64,000 nt of DNA from positions 62,001 through 126,000 of the forward strand of contig NZ_JAIVAH010000027.1 in the NCBI RefSeq assembly GCF_020171745.1, written 5' to 3'. The DNA is from Prescottella equi (GTDB lineage Bacteria; Actinomycetota; Actinomycetes; Mycobacteriales; Mycobacteriaceae). This document shows, one piece after another, positions 1 to 8,559 of the stretch. Each line of letters begins with the position of its first letter. Within the stretch, counting starts at the first letter, position 1. The position numbers and the translations under genes are program-made. The notes beneath the pieces were generated by a model. It had not been told where the DNA came from, did not search any database, and saw nothing but the letters and a program-made list of their open reading frames with translations.

Positions 1-49
1 CGGTCGACGACGCACGGCACCAGGTGTGACCAGCGCTACTTTCGTCGAA

Positions 50-1009
50 TCAGGGCTGTCCGGTCGAGAACAGCCGGCTCAGCTCCACCAGCCACGGCAC
101 CGCGACGGCGATGGTCGGCACCACGAGGATCGCGGCGGCGCCGGCGTATGCGGCCGCGGCGATCCGGATGTCACCGGCCGAGTCGGTGAGCCGCTGGACC
201 CGCACCAGGGTGCTGGGGCCGCCGGCCGCCATCGCCCCGCGCGGCGCGGTGGAATTGGCGCACGTGACCAGCGCGCGGGCGAGCGGGCCGGGGCCGGTGA
301 CCTTGACGGCCGAATCGTCGGCGAGGAGTTCGACGAGCAACTGCACCGAGCCGAGGGCGGACTTCGACCGCACCACCCGCGGGAAGGCGTGGTGGACGGC
401 GGTGAACGCCTCGAGGACCAGATCGTGCCGGGCGCGCAGGTGGGACCGCTCGTGCGTGAGGATCGCGGTGACCTCGGCGTCGTTGAGTGAGTTCAGCGTG
501 CCCTCGCTGAGTACTACCCGCTGACGGAGACCCGGAAGGCAGTACGCGATCGGCTCCGCGGCGTCGAGCACCCGGACACCCGGGAACGTGCCGAGTGCGG
601 TCGAGATGTCGCCGCGGTCGAGGAGGTCGACGAGCATGCGGTGGCGGGCGCGCCGTCGGCGGGTGTGCACTCCCACCCGCACCATCGAGAAGATCAGTTT
701 GGCGCCGATCAGCAGGGTGAGGCCGAACACGACGACGTACAGGATCCACAACGGCCACCCGAGTGCGTCGATCTCGGCCATCGGCTCGGTGGTGGGACGC
801 CCGTCCGGGCCGGGAACCAGCAACCGACTGGCGATCGCGAGGCCCGCGCTGAAGGCGGACAGAACCGCGGCAAGTGCGATCGCCTGCCACAGCACCAGGG
901 CGGCCCGGGGGGCGCGGAACGGCCAGCGGGCGCGACTGAGCAGTGCCGGCACGGGACCGGTGAGTGCGAGCGCGAGCAGCCCGAAGGCGAGCGCCGTGGG
1001 GGCGTTCAT
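50..1009 (-). CDS. M56 family (BlaR1-like) membrane zinc peptidase
   Basis: 319 residues. Several hydrophobic segments lie in the N-terminal 100 residues (residues 5-25, 40-65, 90-110) and one near the C-terminus (about 285-305). A zinc-peptidase motif HERSH sits at residues 186-190 (HExxH). This is the architecture of actinobacterial M56 proteins such as M. tuberculosis Rv1845c, which sense cell-wall or respiratory stress and act with a BlaI repressor. There is no C-terminal penicillin-binding sensor domain as in staphylococcal BlaR1, so the signal it senses cannot be read from the sequence. It lies 27 bp downstream of the BlaI gene on the same strand, so the two are probably co-transcribed. 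The ATG start follows only a weak ribosome-binding site. Confidence 0.88.
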   Translation of the reverse strand: MNAPTALAFGLLALALTGPVPALLSRARWPFRAPRAALVLWQAIALAAVLSAFSAGLAIASRLLVPGPDGRPTTEPMAEIDALGWPLWILYVVVFGLTLLIGAKLIFSMVRVGVHTRRRRARHRMLVDLLDRGDISTALGTFPGVRVLDAAEPIAYCLPGLRQRVVLSEGTLNSLNDAEVTAILTHERSHLRARHDLVLEAFTAVHHAFPRVVRSKSALGSVQLLVELLADDSAVKVTGPGPLARALVTCANSTAPRGAMAAGGPSTLVRVQRLTDSAGDIRIAAAAYAGAAAILVVPTIAVAVPWLVELSRLFSTGQP

Positions 1010-1036
1010 CGTTTACAGGTCATGGCGGCGGGAGCC

Positions 1037-1489
1037 TCAGCTCGCTCGTCCGGTGCCCGGACGCAGCCCGGTGGGGCGAACGGGATCCCCGACCTGCGTC
1101 ACAGACTCGGACTTCGCGGCTTCGGCCGCCTCGAGCGCGGCGAGCGCCTCGCGCAGCGCGGCGGCCTCGTCGGCGCCGACCTGCCCCACGAAGTGCACCA
1201 GCGCCGCGGCACGCTCGCCGGACGCGTCGGCCTGCTGCAGTGCGTCCACCATCAGGCTCGCGACGAGCTCGTCGCGTCCGTGCATGGGTAGGTAGCGGTG
1301 CGCGCGGTCGTCACGCTGCTGGATCACGAGGTGCTTCTTGGCAAGTCGCTGCAACACGGTCATGACCGTGGTGTACGCGAGTTCGCGCCTGGTGGCGAGT
1401 GCCTCGTGCACCTGCCGCACAGTCTGAGGCTCCGTCACCGACCACAGATGGTCCATCACCGCACGTTCGAGCTCGCCGAGTCCAGCCAT
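1037..1489 (-). CDS. blaI: BlaI/MecI/CopY family transcriptional repressor
   Basis: 150 residues. The N-terminal winged helix (about residues 3-75) has the family pattern, with an LGELERAVMDHLW start and the AYTTVMTVLQRL recognition helix. The C-terminal part (about 80-130) is the helical dimerisation region, and the last 20 residues look disordered. Family members repress their own operon and are cleaved or released when the partner M56 peptidase is activated. The gene precedes the M56 gene by 27 bp in one operon. A 19 bp inverted repeat at 1523-1541, 34 bp upstream of the ATG, is a good candidate for its operator. Confidence 0.9.
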   Translation of the reverse strand: MAGLGELERAVMDHLWSVTEPQTVRQVHEALATRRELAYTTVMTVLQRLAKKHLVIQQRDDRAHRYLPMHGRDELVASLMVDALQQADASGERAAALVHFVGQVGADEAAALREALAALEAAEAAKSESVTQVGDPVRPTGLRPGTGRAS

Positions 1490-1522
1490 GCTCCGATTCT
1501 ACGGACCGCCCTCCCCGAATGC

Positions 1523-1541
1523 TTACTACTGGCGGTAGTAA
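1523..1541. promoter_or_regulatory. Palindromic operator, probable BlaI site
   Basis: Perfect inverted repeat TTACTAC-TGGCG-GTAGTAA (7-5-7) between the divergent blaI gene and the esterase gene. TAC/GTA-type half-sites fit BlaI-family operators. The position suits autoregulation of blaI, and repression could extend to the divergent esterase gene 83 bp away. Confidence 0.7.
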
Positions 1542-1623
1542 CTTCGGCGGGGCCGGTGTGGTATCGGTCTCACTGCGGCGCCGGGCGGTATACCGGTGGG
1601 GGAAACGACAGCGCGGAGGTTCG

Positions 1624-2931
1624 ATGTTCGGGTGGCTCGATCGACTCTCGCTGGTCTCGGGGCCACTGCCCGTCGTCCTCGCGGTCTGCGGAATCGCCGG
1701 CGCGGGCTGGTTGCTCGCCGGCCGGCGTCGGTGGTTCGTGCGCTGGGCGCTGCCCGCGTCGATCGTCGGCGCGGTCGCCGCGACGCTGCTGCTGTGGGTG
1801 ATCGTCGAGAAGGTGTGGAAGCCGTTCCCCGACCCGATCGAGACGTCGGTGTACGTGTGGATCGGCATCGGACTGTGGGCGGTCCTGCTGGTGGTCCCGC
1901 GGGCGTTCACCGCGCGCAAGTGGACGGTGCCGGTCACGGTGCTCGCGGCGCTGGCCGTCGTGCTCGCGGTCGCCGTGCAGATCAACCTGGTGTTCTACGC
2001 CTACCCCACCGTGGGAACCGCCCTCGGACTACCGGACCCGGATCGGATCGACTTCGTGCAGGTGCCGCCCCCGACGGATCCCGTCGTCACCGGGCGTCCA
2101 CTCGAGGACGCGTGGGCGCCACGGGCCCCGAACGATCTTCCCGCGAGCGGCCGGTACACCACGGTCGCGATCCCCGGAGCCACATCGGGATTCGCCGCGC
2201 GCGACGCCGTCGTCTACCTGCCGCCCGCCTACTTCGCCGATCCGCGGCCCCTGCTGCCGGTCCTCGTGATGTTGGCGGGCCAGCCCGGGTCGCCGGAGGA
2301 CTGGCTGAACGGCGGCAAGCTCGCGATGACGATGGATGCGTTCGCGCGCGACCACCACGGCCTCGCCCCGGTGGTCGTCGTACCCGACGGCACCGGGTCG
2401 CAACTGGCCAACCCGTTGTGTCTCGACTCGCAACTGGGGAAGGTCGCAAGCTATCTCGCGGTCGACGTGCCCGCGTGGATCAAGTCGCACCTACAGGTCG
2501 ACCCCGATCCGCGGTCCTGGGCGGTCGGCGGCTTGTCGTACGGCGGAACGTGTTCGCTGCAGCTGGCGACCAACCATCCGGAGGTCTATCCGACGTTCCT
2601 CGACCTGTCCGGCCAGGAGGAGCCGACGCTCGGTGACCGCAAACGGACCGTCGACGAGGCGTTCGGCGGCGACGAGGCCGCGTTCGTCGCGGTGAATCCG
2701 CTGGATCTGATGAAGTCCCGACGCTATCCGGACACGGCGGGGATCATCGTCGTGGGCACGCGCGACGACGCGTACCGCGGCGGCGCGCAGAAGGTCTTCG
2801 CGGCGGCGCGGGACGCGGGTATGGACGTGCAGTACGTGGAGGTGCCGGGCAGCCACAGTTTCGCGGTGTGGTCGGCGGGCCTGCGAAACGAAATGGATTG
2901 GCTGGCCAAGAGAATGGGACTGATCTCGTGA
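1624..2931 (+). CDS. Membrane-anchored alpha/beta-hydrolase (esterase D / antigen 85-like)
   Basis: 435 residues from the ATG at 1624, chosen for the GGAGG at 1615-1619; longer in-frame starts would run over blaI. Four predicted membrane segments fill the first 130 residues. An extracytoplasmic esterase domain follows with the nucleophile motif GLSYGG, an Asp region (GTRDD) and a C-terminal His (PGSHSF), giving a plausible Ser-Asp-His triad. The fold resembles putative esterase/mycolyltransferase-type enzymes. The stop overlaps the start of the next gene (GTGA), so the two are translationally coupled. Because the partner looks like an aminoacyl-lipid synthase, a role in hydrolysing or remodelling aminoacylated lipids is attractive, but this is inferred from context only. 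Confidence 0.85.
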   Translation: MFGWLDRLSLVSGPLPVVLAVCGIAGAGWLLAGRRRWFVRWALPASIVGAVAATLLLWVIVEKVWKPFPDPIETSVYVWIGIGLWAVLLVVPRAFTARKWTVPVTVLAALAVVLAVAVQINLVFYAYPTVGTALGLPDPDRIDFVQVPPPTDPVVTGRPLEDAWAPRAPNDLPASGRYTTVAIPGATSGFAARDAVVYLPPAYFADPRPLLPVLVMLAGQPGSPEDWLNGGKLAMTMDAFARDHHGLAPVVVVPDGTGSQLANPLCLDSQLGKVASYLAVDVPAWIKSHLQVDPDPRSWAVGGLSYGGTCSLQLATNHPEVYPTFLDLSGQEEPTLGDRKRTVDEAFGGDEAAFVAVNPLDLMKSRRYPDTAGIIVVGTRDDAYRGGAQKVFAAARDAGMDVQYVEVPGSHSFAVWSAGLRNEMDWLAKRMGLIS

Positions 2932-5471
2932 CAACGCTCCGCCGGTACGCGCGCCGGGTCTCCGAGTTGCTCCGCTACGGGGCGGCCGGAGCGCCGGTCA
3001 GCATCACCCTGCTCGCCGTCATGTGGGTGCTCGGGTTCGCGACCGACTCGATCGTCCACGGTCCCGGCCAGTTCGTCGACCGTCATCTCGCCGTCGGGAT
3101 CGGCCCCGTCGAACACTGGCGGTTGTGGACCAGCCTCAGTGCGGGGCTGTGGGCACCCGGGCTCGCCGGCTATCTCGGTGCGACCGTGCTGGTGTTCCTG
3201 GTGGCCGCTCCGCTCGAGCGGCGGATGGGGTCCGGGCGGTTCGCGCTCTCGGCGCTGATCACACAGGTCGCGGGAGCGTTGGTGGGTCTCGCGGTGGCGT
3301 CGGTGGTGAAACTGCTCGACGCCGACTGGGGGTTCCGGTTGCACATCGGGACCGCAGTGGGGCCGACGACGTGGATCGCGGGTGTCGCGATGGTGGCGAG
3401 CGCCTCGATGGACACCCTGTGGCGCAGACGGATCCGGGTGGGCCTGCTCGCGCTCACGATCACCCTGGTGCTGTTCGCCGGGCAGTTGCAGGACGTGATC
3501 CGCCTCGGCGCGGTGATCGTGGGGTTGTGTATCGGCCCGTGGATCGTCGGGCGGTCCGCCCGGGGCCCGCGGATCTCCGGGACTCGACGGGAGGGTCGGG
3601 TGCTGGTCGCGATCGTCGTGGCCGCCACCTCGATCGGGACGATGCTGGCCGCGCTGTCGCCGCACGCCGTCGGCCCGCTGTCGGTGCTGCGCGACCTGTT
3701 CCGCGGGGTGCCGTGGACGACCGCCGAGGTCCGCGAGATCTGCGCCGAGTCCGAGTCCTCCCTCGACTGCCGGCGCGGCGAACTCGATCTGCGCCTGTCC
3801 GGTCTCGGCCCGACACTGATCAGCCTGATGCCGTCGGTGTTCCTGCTGGTGCTGTGCGACGGCCTGCGCCGCGGGCGACGGTTCGCCTGGATCGCGTCGC
3901 TCGTCGCGCAACTGCTGCTGTTGGCGCTGTCGCTGCTGAACTTCGTGGTCCGCTACATCGACGTCGCCGACGAGGAGTCGCTCTTCTACGGCCTCGACGC
4001 CCCCAACGTGTACCGGACGCTCACGCCGTTCCTGACGCCACTCGCGCTGGTGGTCCTGCTGCTCGCGACGCGCAAGCTCTTCGACGTGCAGGCGCCGCCG
4101 AAGACTTATCGCAGGCTGGCCGGCAAGCTCGCGGTGCTCGTCGCTGGTCTCGGCGTGCTGTACGTGCTCGGGGGACTGTGGGCGCGCAACGGTTTCGACC
4201 GCCGCCCCACCGCCTGGACCCTGATCGCGGACTTCCCGGAGCGACTGGTGCCGCCGGTGTACCTGCAGATGCTCGATCCGCGTCTGCTCCCGGACGACTG
4301 GGCGTCGACGCTGCTCTACGAGTGGACCGGCGTCGTGTTCTGGGTCGCGGTGTGCGTGCTGGTGGGGGCCACGTTCCTGCGGCCCGCACACGGCGCCGAC
4401 ACCGGTGCCGCCGAGCGGGCCCGCGAGATCCTCGTGCACGGATCGGGCAGCGCGCTGGCGTGGATGACGACGTGGCGCGGCAACTCCTACTGGTTCGGCC
4501 CCGGCGGCGACAGCTACGTCGCGTACCGGGTGATCGGCGGTGTCGCGCTGACGACCGGCGGACCGGTGGGCCGGCCGGACCGGGTGCGCGACGACGTCGT
4601 CGGGTTCGCCGAGTTCGCGGCGTCCAACGGCTGGGTGCCGTGCTACTACTCGGTGACCGGTGACGTGCGGGACGCGGCCGAGGCACAGGGCTGGGTGGGC
4701 GTGCAGGTGGCCGAGGAGACGGTCCTCGACCTGGGCTCGATCGCGTTCACCGGCAAGAAGTTCCAGGACGTGCGCACCGCGCTGAACAAGGCGGCGAAGT
4801 CGGGGATCACCGCCGAGTGGGTCAGTTTCCCCACCGCGCCGCTCGCGATCACCGACCAGATCACCGCGATCTCCGAGGAATGGGTGGCCGACAAGGGCAT
4901 GCCCGAGATGGGGTTCACGCTCGGCGGCCTGCAGGAGATGGACGACCCCGAGGTGCGCTGCCTCATCGCCGTCGACGAAGAGCGCACCGTGCACGGGGTG
5001 ACGTCGTGGCTGCCGGTGTACCGGGACGGCCGGGTGGTCGGGTGGACGCTGGACTTCATGCGTCGGCGCGGCACCGCGGACGCCTTCCGTCCGGCGATGG
5101 AGTTCCTCATCGCGTCGGCGGCATTGCTGCTCGAGCAGGAGGGCGCCGAGTTCGTGAGCCTGTCCGGCGCGCCGCTGGCGACGGTGCAGGACGGCGAGCA
5201 GGCGGACGTGCCGAGCGACGTGCGGCCCGGGTTGTCCGAGGCGATGGACTCGCTACTCGAGGTCCTCGGGCAGACCCTCGAACCGGTGTACGGGTTCCGG
5301 TCGCTGCTGGCGTTCAAGTCGAAGTTCCAGCCCCGCTACGAGCCGATGTACATGTGTTTCCCCGATCCGGTCGCGCTGCCGAGCATCGGCAACGCGATCG
5401 GCCGCGCCTACCTGCCCGACGTCTCGCTCGGGCAGGGCGTGCGTCTGGTCCGGACGCTGATCAGGCGCTGA
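2928..5471 (+). CDS. Rhomboid-like / MprF-like phosphatidylglycerol aminoacyltransferase (DUF2156)
   Basis: 847 residues from the GTG at 2928, which overlaps the esterase stop. The first 200 residues are a multi-spanning domain with rhomboid-like features (HWRLWTS, a conserved LERRMGS turn), though I cannot confirm a catalytic Ser-His pair. More membrane segments follow to about residue 500. The C-terminal 330 residues match the DUF2156 GNAT-fold domain of LysX/MprF enzymes (WRGNSYWFGPGG, SLSGAPLA, FKSKFQPRYEPMY), which move an amino acid from aminoacyl-tRNA onto phosphatidylglycerol or a related lipid at the membrane. No lysyl-tRNA synthetase domain is fused, so the protein depends on cellular aminoacyl-tRNA. 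Such lipids lower surface charge and protect from cationic peptides. The amino acid used is unknown. Confidence 0.82.
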   Translation: MTTLRRYARRVSELLRYGAAGAPVSITLLAVMWVLGFATDSIVHGPGQFVDRHLAVGIGPVEHWRLWTSLSAGLWAPGLAGYLGATVLVFLVAAPLERRMGSGRFALSALITQVAGALVGLAVASVVKLLDADWGFRLHIGTAVGPTTWIAGVAMVASASMDTLWRRRIRVGLLALTITLVLFAGQLQDVIRLGAVIVGLCIGPWIVGRSARGPRISGTRREGRVLVAIVVAATSIGTMLAALSPHAVGPLSVLRDLFRGVPWTTAEVREICAESESSLDCRRGELDLRLSGLGPTLISLMPSVFLLVLCDGLRRGRRFAWIASLVAQLLLLALSLLNFVVRYIDVADEESLFYGLDAPNVYRTLTPFLTPLALVVLLLATRKLFDVQAPPKTYRRLAGKLAVLVAGLGVLYVLGGLWARNGFDRRPTAWTLIADFPERLVPPVYLQMLDPRLLPDDWASTLLYEWTGVVFWVAVCVLVGATFLRPAHGADTGAAERAREILVHGSGSALAWMTTWRGNSYWFGPGGDSYVAYRVIGGVALTTGGPVGRPDRVRDDVVGFAEFAASNGWVPCYYSVTGDVRDAAEAQGWVGVQVAEETVLDLGSIAFTGKKFQDVRTALNKAAKSGITAEWVSFPTAPLAITDQITAISEEWVADKGMPEMGFTLGGLQEMDDPEVRCLIAVDEERTVHGVTSWLPVYRDGRVVGWTLDFMRRRGTADAFRPAMEFLIASAALLLEQEGAEFVSLSGAPLATVQDGEQADVPSDVRPGLSEAMDSLLEVLGQTLEPVYGFRSLLAFKSKFQPRYEPMYMCFPDPVALPSIGNAIGRAYLPDVSLGQGVRLVRTLIRR

Positions 5472-5487
5472 CACCCGGCCGGCCGGT

Positions 5488-5536
5488 GGTTGACGTGGTT
5501 GACTGGTGGTGACAGGGTTGGGTTGACACGGTTGAC
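5488..5536. promoter_or_regulatory. GGTTGAC direct repeats upstream of the toxin-antitoxin operon
   Basis: GGTTGAC occurs at 5488, 5497, 5521 and 5530, with a degenerate GGTGAC at 5508. The exact copies form two pairs with 9 bp spacing, and the pairs are 33 bp apart (about three helical turns). They end 19 bp before the antitoxin start. They may be the operator through which the antitoxin autoregulates; TTGAC may also serve as a -35 element. Confidence 0.55.
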
Positions 5537-5554
5537 GCGTGAGAGGACTGGGCC

Positions 5555-6088
5555 ATGACGACGCGGGCATCGCTGGTCGAGCAGGAGCACGAGTTGATGG
5601 CGCTGCTGAAGCAGCGCGTGCACGACACGTTCGCCGCCGCGGCCGAGGCCGGGGTCCCCGCCGAGACGTTCGCCGACGTCGAGGCCATCGCCGATGCGAT
5701 GTCCGCGGCGCTGCCCACCAGCCACGTGTACGACCAGATGGTCGGGCCGTTCTACGACACCGCGGGCCTCACCCGCTGGTGGCGGGTGAGCCGGCAGGCC
5801 GTCAGCAAGAAGGTCGCAACCAACGCGGTCATCGCGTGCCGACTCGACGACGGCCAGTGGGTCTACCCGACCTGGCAGTTCACCGACGGCGGCGCCGTGC
5901 ATCCGGCGCTCGTCGAGGTGTGGCGCATTCTGCGCGCCGCCGCGGATCCGTGGACGGGCGCGCTGTGGCTGTGCACCCCGCAGGACGGGCTGGACGGCCG
6001 GTCCGCCGCGGACTGGCTCACCGGGGGCGGGCCCATCGACCCGGTCCGCACCGCCGCCCGCGCCGACGCGCAGCGGTGGGCTGCATGA
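5555..6088 (+). CDS. MbcA/ParS-type antitoxin (HTH plus toxin-binding domain)
   Basis: 177 residues with GAGAGG before the ATG. A helix-turn-helix-like stretch lies in the middle (TRWWRVSRQAVSKKV, about residues 70-85). The C-terminus (WLCTPQDGLDGRSAADWL, then DPVRTAAR) follows the pattern of the Xre/MbcA/ParS toxin-binding domain that masks RES toxins. Its stop overlaps the ATG of the RES gene by 4 bp (ATGA). It probably binds the GGTTGAC repeats upstream, the usual autoregulation in this class. Assignment rests on this pattern and the partner gene. Confidence 0.75.
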   Translation: MTTRASLVEQEHELMALLKQRVHDTFAAAAEAGVPAETFADVEAIADAMSAALPTSHVYDQMVGPFYDTAGLTRWWRVSRQAVSKKVATNAVIACRLDDGQWVYPTWQFTDGGAVHPALVEVWRILRAAADPWTGALWLCTPQDGLDGRSAADWLTGGGPIDPVRTAARADAQRWAA

Positions 6089-6705
6089 CCCGTGAGGTCG
6101 TCGCGCTCGGCTCGCCCGGGAACCGTTCCCTCGCAGGGTTTCCCACCTGGTCGTTGACCACCCGCCGGCAGCTGTGGCGCGGGCACAAGGCAGAGAACGG
6201 TCCGTGGTGGTTCGCGTCGTCGGGGCGGGGCCGCTTCGATCTGACCGAACCGCGCGGCACCTGTTACGTCGCGTTCGACGCGCGCACCGCGATCCGGGAG
6301 ACGGTCGGGGAGGTGCTCGCCGGCGCCGGGGTGATCTCCCACGAGTTCGCCGACGAACGCGTGCTGTCCCGGCTGCGAGTGCCTGCCCGCCGCACCCTGG
6401 CCGACACGTGCGCCGAGGCGGCCGCGGACTACGGACTCACCCGCGAACTGTGCACCGTGACCCCGTACGAGATCCCGCAGCAGTGGGCGACCGCGCTCGC
6501 CGGATCGTGCGACGGGCTGCGCTACCAGACCCGGTTCACCACGGGTACGGCACCGAACGCGGCCGCGTTGTTCGACGACGCCGGCGAGCGCGGCAACTGG
6601 GCCGTCGACGACGCCCCGGAGTCATTCGCGGCCGCCGCTCGCCGCGGTGGCTTCACCGTCGGCTCGGTGCCGCGGAGCGTGCGGATCGTCCAGCCGCCGG
6701 GCTGA
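6085..6705 (+). CDS. RES-domain NAD+-degrading toxin (MbcT-like)
   Basis: 206 residues. The RES fold is visible from QLWRGHKA (catalytic Arg) through TCYVAFDA and AIRETVGE (Tyr and Glu positions) to LRYQTRFT near residue 150. RES toxins such as M. tuberculosis MbcT remove NAD+ by phosphorolysis or hydrolysis. Most members carry a Ser in the YxSR motif; here it reads YQTR, a Thr substitution worth noting for activity. The start overlaps the antitoxin stop, so translation is coupled. An in-frame upstream extension to 5539 would run across the antitoxin gene and is not credible. Confidence 0.82.
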   Translation: MTREVVALGSPGNRSLAGFPTWSLTTRRQLWRGHKAENGPWWFASSGRGRFDLTEPRGTCYVAFDARTAIRETVGEVLAGAGVISHEFADERVLSRLRVPARRTLADTCAEAAADYGLTRELCTVTPYEIPQQWATALAGSCDGLRYQTRFTTGTAPNAAALFDDAGERGNWAVDDAPESFAAAARRGGFTVGSVPRSVRIVQPPG

Positions 6706-6760
6706 ACGGTCCGGCCAGAGGACCTGCACACCGTCGACACCCACCCCGCCGCCACTCGCT

Positions 6761-7282
6761 CTACGGGTGTAGTTGGTGCTTGACGGGTCGCTTCCAGAGC
6801 CGGACGATCACGTACGCGTCAAGGACGGCGATCGCAAGGTACGGGACGAGGACAACGGACGCTACGAAAGGTGTGAATTCCGGGCCCCAGCTGTTCGGAT
6901 CCCGCCGCTCCGGCGCGACCGCGTCGCCGACGATGCCGTAGGTGAGCGCGGCGACGAAGAGCACTGCTGCCGCACAACCGAGCGACACGAGCCAGCGCCC
7001 GACGCGGAACGTCCGCTTCAGCGCGGCCGCGCCCGACAGCGACACCAATACCGCCGGCACGAACACCACGCCCACGACAACCCAGGCGATCAGCACGTCG
7101 CCGATCACGGGCGAGCGGCTGTTGTCGAGGCTCGCCGCCGGTACCGAAACGGCGAGCAGCAGCATCGGCAGTAGTGCCACCCACGTAGCCCAGGCGGTGT
7201 CGTGTGGCCGCCACCCGATGCATCGATGACGCGTGTCGGTCCCGGAGTCGGCAGGCGGATCTGTTCGAGGCTGCTCGCTCAT
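6761..7282 (-). CDS. Four-helix membrane protein, paralogue of the gene at 38397-38882
   Basis: 173 residues from the ATG at 7282; a GTG start 34 codons upstream is possible, but the paralogue begins at the same place (SEQPRTDP versus MQPRQDP). Four hydrophobic segments lie at about residues 35-55, 65-90, 100-125 and 140-165, with a conserved ERRDPNSWGP loop before the last. I do not recognise the family. The protein 31 kb away at 38397-38882 is alike over its whole length, so this is a duplicated gene. Confidence 0.7.
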   Translation of the reverse strand: MSEQPRTDPPADSGTDTRHRCIGWRPHDTAWATWVALLPMLLLAVSVPAASLDNSRSPVIGDVLIAWVVVGVVFVPAVLVSLSGAAALKRTFRVGRWLVSLGCAAAVLFVAALTYGIVGDAVAPERRDPNSWGPEFTPFVASVVLVPYLAIAVLDAYVIVRLWKRPVKHQLHP

Positions 7283-7626
7283 CCCGCCAGGCTTCCACAA
7301 CGGCGGCCATGTTCCCTGCACGTTGTTCAGTCCTCCAGGTGGCACGGCAGGGACTGCACGTCTGGGTGCGTTGGCTCGCGTCACGGTGAATTTCTCTGCG
7401 TCCCTTTGCGATTGTCCCGCCTCGATCTTCGTTGGGTGGGTGACCCGGCGGTGTCACGTCGAAGTCGCTTTCCTCGAGCGGCCACGGGTCCTTCTCGCCC
7501 ACTTCGGCTACGTGGATCCGGGCGTCGGCTCGGTCACCGAGAGAGCACGGGACGGCCGTACGGCCCGCGGGCTACGTTCCAATTCAGGGGCTGGGGAGCC
7601 CTCGGTATCAAGGGGAGGAAATGAGC
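7283..7626. other. Intergenic region, 344 bp
   Basis: Separates the divergent membrane-protein genes and must hold their promoters. Apart from the ribosome-binding site at its right end, I see no clear promoter, repeat or structured element, and the open frames crossing it lack coding character. Confidence 0.5.
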
Positions 7627-7788
7627 ATGGGTGCAGCAGCATTCGTTCGCGACCGGGAAGCAATGGGGAAGCTACTCACGGTCGCGTCCACGATCGTCGT
7701 TCCGTACGCGCTCTGGCCGCTGGTCATGGTGTGGGCGGTCCTGTACTTCAGCGCATCCGGGGTGAGGCGGCTCCTCCGCGCCCGGTGA
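7627..7788 (+). CDS. Small single-pass membrane protein
   Basis: 53 residues from the ATG at 7627, or 55 from an in-frame ATG at 7621. GGAGG at 7614-7618 lies 8 nt from the second ATG and only 2 nt from the first, so 7627 is favoured. A charged N-terminus (FVRDREAMGK) is followed by a hydrophobic helix (residues 17-41) and a basic tail (VRRLLRAR), giving an inside-positive topology. The strong ribosome-binding site is the main evidence that it is translated. No family recognised. Confidence 0.6.
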   Translation: MGAAAFVRDREAMGKLLTVASTIVVPYALWPLVMVWAVLYFSASGVRRLLRAR

Positions 7789-7838
7789 TCGGCCTGCATG
7801 TCGACTCGCGGCGAAGCGCGACGGGACGCCGAGGGGCC

Positions 7839-8480
7839 TCACGGGTTCATGGTGACAGCGCCGTCGCCGTCGACGAAGAGCCGTTGTCCGAGATCCTTGA
7901 GGGGGTTGGAGGGGCTGTCTTTCGAATAGATCGCCATCGCCCACACTGCCTGGCAGGGATCTTGGTCGAGTTTGAGCAGGTAGAAGGAGTTCGTGATCCC
8001 GTAGTCCGGCGGGGGAGCGTCCGTCTGCCGAAGGTAGGTGACGGGTTGCCCGTTGAGCGGGCTCGTTGCATCGACGAAGTCGTCACCGCTCTGGCTCAGA
8101 TTGAACTGCTCGCAGCTCACGGGCTTGAACATCCACTGCACCCATTCCTCGAACCGCTGCAGGGTAGCTGGCCGGGCGCCCAGGAGGTCGGCGACGGTAT
8201 TCGTGGACAGGTCGTAGCCGGGCCAGTACATGACGTAGGTCGTCGCGTCATTGCTTCCCATCGTCTTGCTTTCGGCTTCGGTCAGTTCGATCACGCGCGC
8301 GCCTTCGGGCAGTGTCGTGGTGAAGGTCGCTGTGCCGACGGTGAACTCGGTGTCGACCGGGTGAAAGCTGCTGTCGACCAGGATCTGGGTGTCCGCGCAG
8401 CCGACGAGCAGGACAGCGGCTGCCGGGGCGGCAACTGCGGCAGCGAGCCGGTGGCGGGTGACGTAGCGGCGCGGGAGCAC
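7839..8480 (-). CDS. Putative lipoprotein of unknown function
   Basis: 213 residues from a GTG start. A basic N-terminus and hydrophobic stretch end in the lipobox LLVGC (Cys about residue 28), so the mature protein should be lipid-anchored outside the membrane. Two further cysteines could form a disulphide. Composition is otherwise ordinary, with no recognised domain. It lies 79 bp downstream of another lipoprotein gene on the same strand and may share its transcript. Confidence 0.72.
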   Translation of the reverse strand: MLPRRYVTRHRLAAAVAAPAAAVLLVGCADTQILVDSSFHPVDTEFTVGTATFTTTLPEGARVIELTEAESKTMGSNDATTYVMYWPGYDLSTNTVADLLGARPATLQRFEEWVQWMFKPVSCEQFNLSQSGDDFVDATSPLNGQPVTYLRQTDAPPPDYGITNSFYLLKLDQDPCQAVWAMAIYSKDSPSNPLKDLGQRLFVDGDGAVTMNP

Positions 8481-8559
8481 GGGCGAGAGACTCCGATCGA
8501 AGGAGCTGCGTCTACAGCAGCCCGGCGTGTTGTACGAAGGCTTCCACAGCGTGGGTGCC

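Noticed and set aside
2724-4994. 756-codon minus-strand frame opposite the MprF-like gene
   Set aside because: His/Arg/Gln-rich shadow of the plus-strand gene with no start signal or domain.
5539-6705. 388-codon frame that would extend the RES toxin upstream across the antitoxin
   Set aside because: The antitoxin frame has its own ribosome-binding site, family motifs and a 4 bp overlap with the toxin start at 6085; the extension is low-complexity Arg/Gly.
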